Assembly: GCA_945874225.1 (NCBI GenBank)
Contig: CAMCFT010000010.1
Coordinates: 54,215 to 118,214 of the forward strand
Reading direction: 5' to 3'
Source of the DNA: Flavobacterium psychrophilum
GTDB lineage: Bacteria; Bacteroidota; Bacteroidia; Flavobacteriales; Flavobacteriaceae
Length of the DNA stretch: 64,000 nt
Below, in pieces: positions 32,781 through 41,830 of the stretch. A program made the position numbers and the translations under genes. Positions within the stretch are counted from its first letter, which is position 1. Every line of letters begins with the position of its first letter. The notes beneath the pieces were generated by a model that was not told the DNA's origin, made no database searches, and saw nothing but the letters and a program-made list of their open reading frames with translations.

Positions 32781-35687
32781 ATGAAAAAAATTACATTATT
32801 AATTGCCCTGATGATATCTTCATTAGGTTTTTCACAAACGCCTGAAGGAACCTGGAAACTTAGTCCGGCAGCTGGTGCATTCCAGGTAGGCCCAACACAA
32901 GGAAGTAATGCTTGGTGGCAAAACTCTGCAGATGATGTTAATACACGAGTTTGTCAATTCGACGATGAGTTTATATTTAGCGCTGATGGTTCATTTCTAA
33001 ATGTATTGCAAAGCTCAACTTGGGTAGAGTGGTGGCAAAATTCTGGTCCGGAAGGTTGTGGCACACCAGTTGCTCCTCATGACGGCACAAATCCTGCCAC
33101 TTGGGCTTATTCTGCTAGCAATAGCACCATAACACTAAATGGACTAGGAGCGTATTTAGGGCTTTCAAGAGCTGTTAATGCTGGAGAACTTTCTGCCTCT
33201 ACACCACTGGCAATACCAGCGTCTAGAATTTATATTGTATCCACTCTTACTAATACTAATATGACATTAGATATAGAATGTGGGACTGGTGTATGGTGGC
33301 GTTTTAATTTTGTCAAACAAACGGAATTAACTAATTTTTCATTTCCAAACAAATTAATTGGATCTGGATCATTTACCATTACACCTCCAACAACCGCAAG
33401 TACCGGAGCATTGACCTATTCAAGTAGTAATACAAGCGTAGCTACTATAAGCGGAAGCACTGTTACAATTCTTGGTGTTGGAACAACTATAATTACAGTT
33501 AATCAAGCTGCTACTGAAAATTACTCAGCAGGTTCTACAAGTGCCTTACTTTCAGTGTATCAGCCTTCACCTATACTTACAGCTACAGGAAACCAAACCT
33601 ATTGCGCTGGAACTTCATTAAATATTGCACAAACAGCAAATATTACTCCAAATTCTCTTGATCCTTCTGCCACTTCTACTTCCCTTCCAGTTGCTATTCA
33701 ATTTGTTTCGGGTTATGTTTCTGGAAAAGATATAGTAATGCTTACAGGAAATAACCCAACTAGTATTAAAGCTAGTACATTTGATCCAGCACAAGGAAAG
33801 CTAACCTTGTCCTCCAGTACTGTTGGAGTGCCAGTATCCTTTGCTGATCTTGAAATTGCAATTAAAAATATTCAATTCAGCACTAACTCAAAAACACCAG
33901 GAAAAAGAGATTTTACGATTACTTTAGAAGGAATGCCAGATTACAATCCTGTCAATTTTCCGGCAGCGACTACTTCGATTTCTGTTTTTTCAGTCAATCA
34001 AGCTCCTACTATAGGTCAAATAAGTGATATTAGTATGAATCAAAATCTTCCTCAACAAACGGTTAATTTATCTGGGATAGCTGATGGTGAGATAGTTGCC
34101 TCACAAAATATAACAATTACGGCAACTAGCAATAATACGGCTTTAATACCAACACCTACAGTAACTTATTCTCCAAATGCCACAACAGGGTTGTTGCAAT
34201 TTACACCAGTAGCCAATGGAAGTGGTTCAGCAATCATAACTCTGACTGTTCAGGATGACGGAGGTGTTGTAAATTGCGGAATGGATACCACAGTTAAAAC
34301 ATTTACTATTATTGTCAATAGTACTCCTACGGATATTATGCTTTCAGCGAATTCACTTGCCGAGAATTTAAACAATCGGGTTATCGGAAATCTTTCTGCA
34401 ATGGATGTGGATGTTGCCGATTCCTTCACCTATAAATTAGTTTCAGGAGTTGGAGACACTGGTAATACAAACTTTACGATTGTAAATGGAAATCAACTTC
34501 AAAATTTAGTGTCTTTTGATTTTGAAACCCAACCCTCTTATTCTATAAGAGTTCAGGTAAAAGATGGGGGTGAAAATATATTTGAAAAAATATTAACAAT
34601 AGGTGTAGGTAATTTAAATGATATTGCCATTACTTCTAGTGCTATAAACTCCTATTGTTCGGGAAGTATTTCTATAAATACAGTGACCAACACTTCAGGA
34701 GTAGTGAACTATTCTTGGACTGCTTCTAATGGAGGATTTATACAAAATGCAGAGAAAAGCACTGCCAATCTCACTAATTTACCTAATGGGACTTATGCAG
34801 TAACTATTTCGGATAATTATTTTTCTTACTCCAAAAGCTTTCAAATAACATTAATTACCCAATACCAGAACTTAAGTGTTTGTTATGTGACAAGTGACGA
34901 AACTGACGTAACAAAAAACAGGATTTTTATCAACAACCAAGGGAATTATAATGTCGGTTTTTATGAGATTTTAAGAGAAACAAATATTTCCAATTATTAC
35001 TCTTCAATAGGAACCATTACCTCTTCGGAAATTTCATTTTTAGATGCAAATTCAGATAATACAGCAAAGGCATATCGATATAAAGTTCGATTGGTTGATA
35101 ACTGTGGAAACGCTTCTCCAAATTCAGCGTTTCAAAAAACAATATTGTTGCAAAGTACAGTTGCCATAAATAATTCTGTAAGTTTAAGTTGGACTCATTA
35201 TGAAGGGATAACATACGGAACTTATAATATTTATAGAAAAACAAATTTAGGTCCCTTCGAGCTTATTGGTTCGATAGCATCAACTGATAATGCTTATAAT
35301 GATCAAACAGCAAATGTCCTAACGAACAAATATGAATATTATGTAGCTATTGATGTTAGTACTTGTGCCACAAGTGTTGCAGGCAAAATAAAAGCAGTTT
35401 CAGCAATTAAATCAAATCTTCAGAAACTGGGAAATAGTCTTTCAATTAATGCTAATATGCTTTCCTCCGAGATTATTCTTTATCCAAATCCAGCTTCTTC
35501 AAAAGTGGTTCTAAAAATGCCTGAATCAATAGAATTTAATGGACTAGAGATATACAATACTATAGGCCAACGGATTAAATCATTTAAAGAAAAAGAGTTT
35601 TTAGTTGACTTTTTGCCTTCAGGAACTTATTTAATAAAAATATTTACGGATCAAGGAACAGCCGTTAAGAATTTTATCAAGGAATAA
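32781..35687 (+). CDS. Secreted T9SS protein with Ig-like and cadherin-like domains
   Basis: A protein of about 968 residues: signal peptide (MKKITLLIALMISSLGFSQ), an N-terminal Trp-rich domain of unknown fold, a BIG2-like bacterial Ig domain (SSNTSVATISGSTVTILGVGTT), a cadherin-like region (SLAENLNNRVIGNLSAMDVDVADSFTY), PKD/FN3-like segments, and a C-terminal type A sorting domain (LYPNPASSKV ... LPSGTYLIKIF). It is exported by the Sec system and then by T9SS to the surface or medium. Likely an adhesin or matrix protein. ATG 32781 is chosen; the longer frame begins with TTG. It is followed by a terminator and is monocistronic. Confidence 0.88.
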   Translation: MKKITLLIALMISSLGFSQTPEGTWKLSPAAGAFQVGPTQGSNAWWQNSADDVNTRVCQFDDEFIFSADGSFLNVLQSSTWVEWWQNSGPEGCGTPVAPHDGTNPATWAYSASNSTITLNGLGAYLGLSRAVNAGELSASTPLAIPASRIYIVSTLTNTNMTLDIECGTGVWWRFNFVKQTELTNFSFPNKLIGSGSFTITPPTTASTGALTYSSSNTSVATISGSTVTILGVGTTIITVNQAATENYSAGSTSALLSVYQPSPILTATGNQTYCAGTSLNIAQTANITPNSLDPSATSTSLPVAIQFVSGYVSGKDIVMLTGNNPTSIKASTFDPAQGKLTLSSSTVGVPVSFADLEIAIKNIQFSTNSKTPGKRDFTITLEGMPDYNPVNFPAATTSISVFSVNQAPTIGQISDISMNQNLPQQTVNLSGIADGEIVASQNITITATSNNTALIPTPTVTYSPNATTGLLQFTPVANGSGSAIITLTVQDDGGVVNCGMDTTVKTFTIIVNSTPTDIMLSANSLAENLNNRVIGNLSAMDVDVADSFTYKLVSGVGDTGNTNFTIVNGNQLQNLVSFDFETQPSYSIRVQVKDGGENIFEKILTIGVGNLNDIAITSSAINSYCSGSISINTVTNTSGVVNYSWTASNGGFIQNAEKSTANLTNLPNGTYAVTISDNYFSYSKSFQITLITQYQNLSVCYVTSDETDVTKNRIFINNQGNYNVGFYEILRETNISNYYSSIGTITSSEISFLDANSDNTAKAYRYKVRLVDNCGNASPNSAFQKTILLQSTVAINNSVSLSWTHYEGITYGTYNIYRKTNLGPFELIGSIASTDNAYNDQTANVLTNKYEYYVAIDVSTCATSVAGKIKAVSAIKSNLQKLGNSLSINANMLSSEIILYPNPASSKVVLKMPESIEFNGLEIYNTIGQRIKSFKEKEFLVDFLPSGTYLIKIFTDQGTAVKNFIKE

Positions 35688-35689
35688 TT

Positions 35690-35722
35690 AAAAAAGGGAG
35701 AGTTCAAAACTTTCCCTTTTTT
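35690..35722 (+). terminator. Terminator after the T9SS adhesin gene
   Basis: AAAAAAGGGAGAGTT pairs with AACTTTCCCTTTTTT around a short loop. Stem of about 14 bases ending in T. The next 530 bases (35723-36259) hold a GTCCAAT/ATTGGAC hairpin near 35973-35996 and a coding-like tail at 36147-36242, but no intact gene. Confidence 0.8.
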
Positions 35723-36146
35723 ATATGACAATTCTTTACTTAAAAAAACTCCCTTCCACAGACCACTTTAACTCAAGAATAAAGGCAGTTAAGAGAATCG
35801 TTTTCAAATTTTTAATCAATTTGTTTCATTAACCATTCCTGAAATAATCTTTTTTGCTTCGTTAGAAATGCCCCAATTTGCAATTTCGTTTAGAACGGGG
35901 ATCCAGTTTTACACGAATCAGATCTGGTGAATTGGAGTTCGTTAGATTGTTATCTTTAGATTAAAATTAATGTGGTCCAATACTTTGATTATTGGACAAC
36001 ACTAAGTTAGAAACAAAGGTATTAATTGATTTAGTTTCGTAATCCGAAGAGAACGATATTCAAAACCATTTAGAATTATAGGTTCGCATTTACCATCAAA
36101 ATTGATTGTCCCAAAATTATGTTGTTCCTACTATAATAGGATCTAA

Positions 36147-36242
36147 TTAAATTCTAACCACTTTCATTATTGTTTGATGAGTTGGGACAGTAGCATTAGT
36201 AAATGCAAATTATTCTAAGCTTTCTGCCCCATCAATCTTAAA
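36147..36242 (-). pseudogene. Degenerate protein tail downstream of the ice-binding gene
   Basis: On the minus strand, directly after the ice-binding gene stop, a frame reads FKIDGAESLE, a stop, then FAFTNATVPTHQTIMKVVRI and TAA. It looks like the end of a secreted protein that has collected a stop. It may be the lost C-terminal portion of the upstream gene or another gene. Weak evidence. Confidence 0.3.
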
Positions 36243-36259
36243 CTAATCAAGTATAAAAA

Positions 36260-38359
36260 TCACCTAACTGTTGGAGTATTATTATCTTTCACCCAAACAC
36301 AATTTGTGAAAGTGTAAGTGTCTGAACAGTCTACTTTCGCAGGTTTTGTAGCTTGTACTAGTGAGATAGTAATAGTACCACTACTGCAATTTGTTGTATT
36401 TGTCACCTGACAAATTTTATATACTAAAGTATATACTCCGTAGGCAAGACTATTAGTTATAGAAAGATCTCCTGTAGTTGTGTTTAAAGTAATATTTGCA
36501 TCAGCCCCTAATTCTAAAGTAATTATTACATCACTTGAAGTAATAGGATTAGTATCTATTGTATCATTTGTTAGAACGTTGCCCAAAGTACTATTAGTGG
36601 CACAATCCAAATTGAAACTATCATTTGCCGCTGCTATTGCTAGTGCAGTAACTGTTACAGTACTTGTTACAGAACTACAACTTGTTGGATTTGAAACCTC
36701 ACAGATGGTATATGTTATTGGATAACTTCCTACTGCTGTGTTTGATGCAACAGTAATTGTTCCATCAGGATTCATTGTTAATGGTCCGTTTGGAGTTGAA
36801 GCCAATGTTACTTCTCCTGGGGTGGTTCCAATTACAACTGGTGTTCCATTTAAGGTGTCATTGTTGATTACACTTGTTGTGTTTGTACCTGGTAAAGCAC
36901 TTGGACTATCTGTTACTGCTTCTATTGCTGGTGCGTTTAAAGATGTAGAAGTAACGCATTCTGGATTATTATAAATCACACAGGTATCCGTATTAACTGC
37001 TCCTAATGTAGAAAGTTGTCTACCCACCATAAATACACCAGATCCTGAGTTACAGGCTCCTCCATGGGCAAGAAATGTCCCTTGTACTTCACAAGAAGCC
37101 CCTATATTAAGGGCACCACCGGCAGCACTAGCTCCTCCAATCCAAAAAACATTACATCGACGTGCACCATTAATTAAAATAATTTTAGATGCTGCATCTA
37201 TATTGAAGGCTCCAGCAAACCTAAAAACAAATATTGCATTAGGATCATTGGCCGCATCAAGAATAACAACGCCGCCTAAGGCCCCAGCTGTCGGTATATG
37301 GTAAACCCCAGGAGCAAGTGTTTCGTTAAGAAAAGTTGCAGTATGCGTTACTGTAGGTGTCATAGCCATAAGGGCGATATAAGCGGCATCCAAATCTGCT
37401 GCTGCTTGTGCTGTAAGCGCATTTGCAATCTCCTGAGTTCCGATATGAGTTCCGTTTGTGTAACCCGTTATAGCTCCCGCATTGGTACCAATACTTCCAT
37501 TAATTCCAGATATACCCGTATTCCCTACATCGCCTGCACTAGCAAAAAGTACAAAGCCTGAAAGAACTCCCAAAATATCAACAGCGGGAGCAGGGGCACA
37601 GTTACTTTCACAGAATATTGAAATGGTGGTAGGCTCTGGAGGAGGAGTGGCACTAGAACCAATTTCCATAGTTAATGCACCAGCTAAGGAAAGCATTCTT
37701 CCTTCAAGAATAACACCTGCTCCAAGACCAACAGCACCTGCTTTTGAAAATAGAGTCCCTTTTACTTCAGCACCTGCTGCAACAGAAATAGCTCCGTTAA
37801 TAACCCAAAAAACATTAGAAGATTTCGTTCCATTAGTTAAACTAATCTTTGCACCAGCTGCTATGGTTAATGCTCCGTTCATTTTTATCACAAAGACTGC
37901 ATAAGGATTTCCTCCTCCATCTAGAGTAAGAGCTCCTCCTACAGATCCTGCACTACCTATAGAATAAACTCCTGGAACAAGAGTTTCGCCAGCTCCAAAA
38001 GCGATAGCGTGAGCGGGGGAAGAAACAGGGTTAAAGGCGCTAGGAAAATCAACAGAAAGAGCGTTAAGATGAATGTACATCCTCAATAAATCGTAGCGAG
38101 CTTGATTAGTTACAGCATTGGCAATGTATGTGTTGCCGGTATAATCTGGCGGAGTTAATCCGCTAATTATTCCTAAATGAGTACCAACATCACCAGTAAC
38201 AGTTCCGCCTGAATTTGTAACCCCTCCTCCTCCGGTATACCCTTCAAAAGATTCCAATATTCCTAAATTAAGTGTTCCATTGGTAGTTTGACTAAAACTT
38301 TTACTTGAGAAAAGTAATAAGATAACGGTTACAATACTAAACAATAAATGTTTTTTCAT
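36260..38359 (-). CDS. Secreted protein with two DUF3494 ice-binding domains
   Basis: A protein of about 699 residues: signal peptide MKKHLLFSIVTVILLLFSSKSFSQ, then two tandem DUF3494 (ice-binding/antifreeze) domains at roughly residues 30-245 and 255-465. Each has the family run (GYTNGTHIG/AxxAxxAA...; GETLVPGVYSI / NETLAPGVYHI; NVFWVI / NVFWIGGA; EVKGTLFS / EVQGTFLA). Two Ig-like repeats rich in Thr/Ser follow. Such proteins adhere to or shape ice in polar and cold-water bacteria. The C-terminus ends abruptly (NCVWVKDNNTPTVR) without a T9SS sorting domain, unlike similar multi-domain flavobacterial proteins, so it may be truncated. ATG at 38359 is chosen as the signal-peptide start. Confidence 0.9.
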   Translation of the reverse strand: MKKHLLFSIVTVILLLFSSKSFSQTTNGTLNLGILESFEGYTGGGGVTNSGGTVTGDVGTHLGIISGLTPPDYTGNTYIANAVTNQARYDLLRMYIHLNALSVDFPSAFNPVSSPAHAIAFGAGETLVPGVYSIGSAGSVGGALTLDGGGNPYAVFVIKMNGALTIAAGAKISLTNGTKSSNVFWVINGAISVAAGAEVKGTLFSKAGAVGLGAGVILEGRMLSLAGALTMEIGSSATPPPEPTTISIFCESNCAPAPAVDILGVLSGFVLFASAGDVGNTGISGINGSIGTNAGAITGYTNGTHIGTQEIANALTAQAAADLDAAYIALMAMTPTVTHTATFLNETLAPGVYHIPTAGALGGVVILDAANDPNAIFVFRFAGAFNIDAASKIILINGARRCNVFWIGGASAAGGALNIGASCEVQGTFLAHGGACNSGSGVFMVGRQLSTLGAVNTDTCVIYNNPECVTSTSLNAPAIEAVTDSPSALPGTNTTSVINNDTLNGTPVVIGTTPGEVTLASTPNGPLTMNPDGTITVASNTAVGSYPITYTICEVSNPTSCSSVTSTVTVTALAIAAANDSFNLDCATNSTLGNVLTNDTIDTNPITSSDVIITLELGADANITLNTTTGDLSITNSLAYGVYTLVYKICQVTNTTNCSSGTITISLVQATKPAKVDCSDTYTFTNCVWVKDNNTPTVR

Positions 38360-38707
38360 AACAAATAATTTAATTGAGAAACGGCTAATATAAATTATGT
38401 TATAAAGGTAATCGGAACTTATGAAATTTAATATGCCAAGTAACAACCGTCCCTATTTTCGATTTAGGTTATGGAATATTTGAGAAATCGAAATAACCCA
38501 AATTTGTATCCAATAAAATCTATAAATGGATTCTTTGAAATTAAAATAACGAGAATTAATAACGATTTTAAAATAAGAGAAATAAAACAAAGAAAGAAGA
38601 TAAAAAAAACGATTTTTTTGGCTTTTAAAAAATGAAAAATACTAAAAAAAGGCTTGCAAAAGTTATCTAAGCGTAGTGTTTTTTGTCGAAAAATTTAAAA
38701 AAAACAC

Positions 38708-39068
38708 ATGAAATTTTATTTAACCATTTTAACCTTCCTTGTAACGATTATTAATTTGAATGCACAAACAGGAAGTGCGGAAATAAGCTCTGGAGGATTT
38801 TCTTTTATTCCTGCCTTTACTTCAAAAGAGCCTAATTTAATTCTAAATGCAGAAACGAATTCTAATTACAAACTAACCGGTCATCTTATATATATGGTTC
38901 GTTTAAGGAGTTTTACTCAAAATGGCGTCGTGTTAATTTCAAGATATAAACTAATCGACCTCTACCCTATTAACCATTGGAGCCGTGGTTGTTCCAATAA
39001 TAGCGATTATTATAATCGTTTCAACTGCTGATATACATGGCTGTGGCGGTTGCGGTTTGGCTGAATAA
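38708..39068 (+). pseudogene. Small secreted/membrane protein with a frameshift
   Basis: An N-terminal signal peptide (MKFYLTILTFLVTIINLNAQ) and about 75 further residues end in frame at 39031. In another frame the same region reads STLLTIGAVVVPIIAIIIIVSTADIHGCGGCG and stops at 39066-39068: a membrane helix plus a CGGCG tail. The most likely explanation is a one-base frameshift around 38965. If so, the intact protein was about 118 residues: signal, short lumenal part, one helix, cysteine tail. Family unknown. Confidence 0.5.
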
Positions 39069-39095
39069 TGGGTAGTTCCGGTGTTTGTGGAAGGT

Positions 39096-39128
39096 TCGTG
39101 AGATTGCCGCGCTGCGCTCGCAATGACG
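39096..39128. repeat. REP-like unit GCCGCGCTGCGCTCGCAATG, copy 2
   Basis: Same 33-base unit as 32431-32463, one mismatch. Situated directly after the frameshifted small gene. Confidence 0.7.
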
Positions 39129-39190
39129 AGTAGTGTTTTATTCTATTAAAAAAAGGACTTAGCTTTTTAGCTAAATAATAGCTAAAATTT

Positions 39191-39320
39191 AATGTCGTAT
39201 TTTAATAAATTCCTAAATTACTTTGCCACAGATTAGCACAGATTAATTCGTTAATTAACTTTAAAATCTTTTTAATCCTTATAATCTGTGGCAAAAACTC
39301 TTTTTAATAATTGCGACATT
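39191..39320. repeat. Palindromic element of the CACAGATT/AATCTGTG family
   Basis: Outer ends AATGTCG...CGACATT with A/T-rich extensions, inner pair TTTGCCACAGATTA / AATCTGTGGCAAA. Similar inner words occur at the thrC terminator and at 43356-43437. It splits a copy of a terminator-like sequence (see 39357-39385). Confidence 0.65.
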
Positions 39321-39356
39321 ATATCTTTCTTGTTACTTAAGCCCTTTTAAACATTT

Positions 39357-39385
39357 CAACTTGCTGATGTAATTGCCGAACAAAT
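39357..39385 (-). pseudogene. Copy of the last nine codons of the AAA ATPase gene
   Basis: 28 of 29 bases equal 40041-40069, which encodes the end of the ATPase (LFGNYISKL-stop on the minus strand). Preceding bases at 39142-39180 and 39338-39356 resemble the terminator region 39991-40040, split by the palindrome 39191-39320. The two copies lie in the same orientation on both sides of the gene at 39432-39932. Confidence 0.75.
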
Positions 39386-39431
39386 ATTTAAACTTATTTT
39401 ATCGTACAACAATGATTAAAAAATTAGAATT

Positions 39432-39932
39432 ATGAAAAAAATAATAGCCACTTTTTTATTTACAATTGCTTTGAGTGCCTTTGGATACGGCCAAAAAGAC
39501 TACCCCAATACCATTTTCAATATTGGTTTTGGTTTAGGCGGAAATTATGGCGGTTTTGGAACTAAAACCATAATTGGACACAAAAACTCTGGTCTACTGC
39601 TAGGATTAGGCACGGGAGGAGGAGGACTTTGGTATGAGATTGGAGGACAAATTAGCTACAAATGGATGTATTTGAACTTAGGCTATGGAATTATTGGCAC
39701 TTCTGACAATCCATTAACCAACGACAATACTGAATTAATAAAAGGCAAAATGGCTCTCACGGGAGTCATGATTAATCTGGGAAAATCTAAAAGATATTTT
39801 TTGGATTTAGGAATTGGATATGATTGGGATGGTACTTATACCGCTAACACCTACACCAACGAGAAAGATAAATTTCACACTATAGATGCGGCAATTGGAT
39901 TCGGAATTCGATTAGGAGAATTTAAAAAATAA
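39432..39932 (+). CDS. Small outer-membrane-like beta-barrel protein
   Basis: A 166-residue protein with a signal peptide (MKKIIATFLFTIALSAFGYGQ) and glycine/aromatic alternating strands (FNIGFGLGGNYGGFG, LLLGLGTGGGGLWYEIGGQISYKWMYLNLGYG, YFLDLGIGYDWDGTY, AIGFGIRLGEFKK). The pattern suggests a small eight-stranded barrel in the outer membrane. Family and role unknown. It is enclosed by direct repeats of the neighbouring ATPase gene end, so it may be an insertion. A bidirectional terminator separates it from the convergent ATPase gene. Confidence 0.7.
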   Translation: MKKIIATFLFTIALSAFGYGQKDYPNTIFNIGFGLGGNYGGFGTKTIIGHKNSGLLLGLGTGGGGLWYEIGGQISYKWMYLNLGYGIIGTSDNPLTNDNTELIKGKMALTGVMINLGKSKRYFLDLGIGYDWDGTYTANTYTNEKDKFHTIDAAIGFGIRLGEFKK

Positions 39933-39996
39933 ATTGAAGGTGCTCATTCTGAGAAATGGTATTCCAAAAAAGAACTTAAGGAATATATTATTCTAT

Positions 39997-40032
39997 AAAA
40001 AAAGGGCTTAGCATATTAACTAAACCCTTTTT
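39997..40032. terminator. Bidirectional terminator
   Basis: AAAAAGGGCTTAG...CTAAACCCTTTTT hairpin with A-run before and T-run after, between convergent genes. Confidence 0.8.
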
Positions 40033-40037
40033 GAATC

Positions 40038-41504
40038 TTACAACTTGCTGATGTAATTACCGAACAAATCCTTGAACTGATAGCCTTCGGTCAGTCTTTC
40101 TTTGCTCAATTTATTGTATTCGACCAATCCCCAAAGGATGAATTCTTTCATAAAATAGCGGTCTTCTTTTTCGAGTTGGGGCTGGTATTTTTTGATTAAT
40201 ACTTCCAGTGGAGCTATGCTGTCCAGAATAGTTTTGTATTCCTCATCCGAAGCATCGTCCAATAATTCGAAACCGCTTTCGGCAAAAAACCATTCTAAGA
40301 TATCCGAATAAGGGGTTTTCTCTCCCTGTTTTTCGAGTTTTTCGATTTTAGGAAAATAGGCTGGGAAGAACGTATGAATTGCATCGCCAATTAAATGCTG
40401 TGCCACAACGGCTGCTCCCTCCTGCTCTCCTTCATACACCAACTCTACTTTTCCTGTGATGGAAGGGATAATCCCCATAAAGTCAGACAAGCGCAGGCTG
40501 GTTTGATCCACGCCAGATTTCAAGGCGCGACGCTCAGCGGTGCTAAACAAATTTTCAAGGGCTGTAATACTCAATCTCGCACTTACGCCACTTTTATTAT
40601 CAATAAATTCACTTTCACGAGCTTCAAAACTGATTTGTTCCAATAAATCTTTGGCCAACGAAGGCACGTAAACCAAATCGCTTTGGGCGGCATCCAATTT
40701 GGCTTCTTGTTCTGTAATGGTTCGGGCAATCTTGATTGTTTCCGGGTAATGGGTCAAGATTTGGGAACCAATTCTATCTTTCAAAGGCGTTACAATGCTA
40801 CCGCGATTGGTATAATCTTCGGGATTTGCGGTGAAAATGAACTGCATATCGAGTGGCATTCTCAGTTTAAATCCCCGAATTTGGATGTCGCCTTCCTGCA
40901 AAATATTGAACAAGGCCACCTGAATTCTGGCTTGTAAATCAGGTAATTCGTTGATAACAAAAATACTGCGATTCGCTCTTGGAATCATCCCAAAATGAAT
41001 GACACGGTCATCGGCATACGACAATTTTAAATTGGCGGCTTTTATCGGATCGACATCACCTATTAAATCGGCAACAGTAACATCGGGCGTGGCGAGTTTT
41101 TCGAAGAAACGCTCGCTGCGGTGCAACCACGAAATTGGGGTTTCATCACCTTTGGCAGCAATGATGTCTTTGGCAAAACGAGAAATGGGATTGAATGGAT
41201 CGTCGTTAATTTCGGAACCCGTGACAAACGGAATGTATTCGTCTAACAATTCAATCATTTTTCTTGCCAATCGGGTTTTGGCCTGACCACGAAGCCCCAA
41301 TAAATTGATGTTGTGACGTGATAAAATGGCGCGTTCCAATTCCGGGATTACGGTATTTTCAAAGCCGTGAACTCCTTCGAATGTGGGTTGCCCTGACTTG
41401 ATTTTCTCTCGCAAATTGTGACGCAATTCGTCTTTGATACTTTTGGTTTGGTATCCTGATTTTTTTAATTCGCCTAGGGTGAATCTATTTTCTATTTTCA
41501 TCAT
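40038..41504 (-). CDS. AAA ATPase, magnesium-chelatase/MoxR-like
   Basis: A 488-residue AAA+ ATPase similar to BchI/ChlI-type and MoxR-like proteins. The nucleotide loop is GLRGQAKTR (residues 70-78, Lys76), with the Walker B-like strand SIFVINELPDL and sensor segments such as IFTANPEDYTNRGSIVTPLKDRI. Such ATPases work with VWA-domain proteins to remodel or activate a partner. A VWA gene lies upstream on the same strand after a 326-base gap containing a (CAA)23 tract. The substrate complex is unknown; chelatase function is unlikely because no chelatase H subunit is present. Confidence 0.88.
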   Translation of the reverse strand: MMKIENRFTLGELKKSGYQTKSIKDELRHNLREKIKSGQPTFEGVHGFENTVIPELERAILSRHNINLLGLRGQAKTRLARKMIELLDEYIPFVTGSEINDDPFNPISRFAKDIIAAKGDETPISWLHRSERFFEKLATPDVTVADLIGDVDPIKAANLKLSYADDRVIHFGMIPRANRSIFVINELPDLQARIQVALFNILQEGDIQIRGFKLRMPLDMQFIFTANPEDYTNRGSIVTPLKDRIGSQILTHYPETIKIARTITEQEAKLDAAQSDLVYVPSLAKDLLEQISFEARESEFIDNKSGVSARLSITALENLFSTAERRALKSGVDQTSLRLSDFMGIIPSITGKVELVYEGEQEGAAVVAQHLIGDAIHTFFPAYFPKIEKLEKQGEKTPYSDILEWFFAESGFELLDDASDEEYKTILDSIAPLEVLIKKYQPQLEKEDRYFMKEFILWGLVEYNKLSKERLTEGYQFKDLFGNYISKL

Positions 41505-41563
41505 TTTTAATATTAATTCAATTTTTAAACCATTAAGAGATTAAGTCTTATTAAGTTTTGTTC

Positions 41564-41633
<70 letters not shown>

Positions 41634-41684
41634 CAACCATTCTAACAATGACTTTTTTTTTATATTAAAGCTTTATAAAACAAA

Positions 41685-41741
41685 CCCCTAACCCCTCTCA
41701 AGAGGGGAATTAGAAGTGCTAAAATTTATAATGGGTCATTT
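41685..41741. repeat. 57-bp direct repeat, copy 1
   Basis: CCCCTAACCCCTCTCAAGAGGGG, then AGAAGTGCT and ATAATGGGTCATTT, closely matching 43173-43229. The two copies bracket the VWA gene. The CTC-AAGAGGGG core forms a hairpin with the preceding CCCCTCT. Confidence 0.8.
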
Positions 41742-41830
41742 CATTGTTTGTTTTTTAATGAAATTATTAATGCTATTAAAACTGTTCTCGACTGCGCTCG
41801 AACTGACATACTGCGACTGCGACTGAACAC

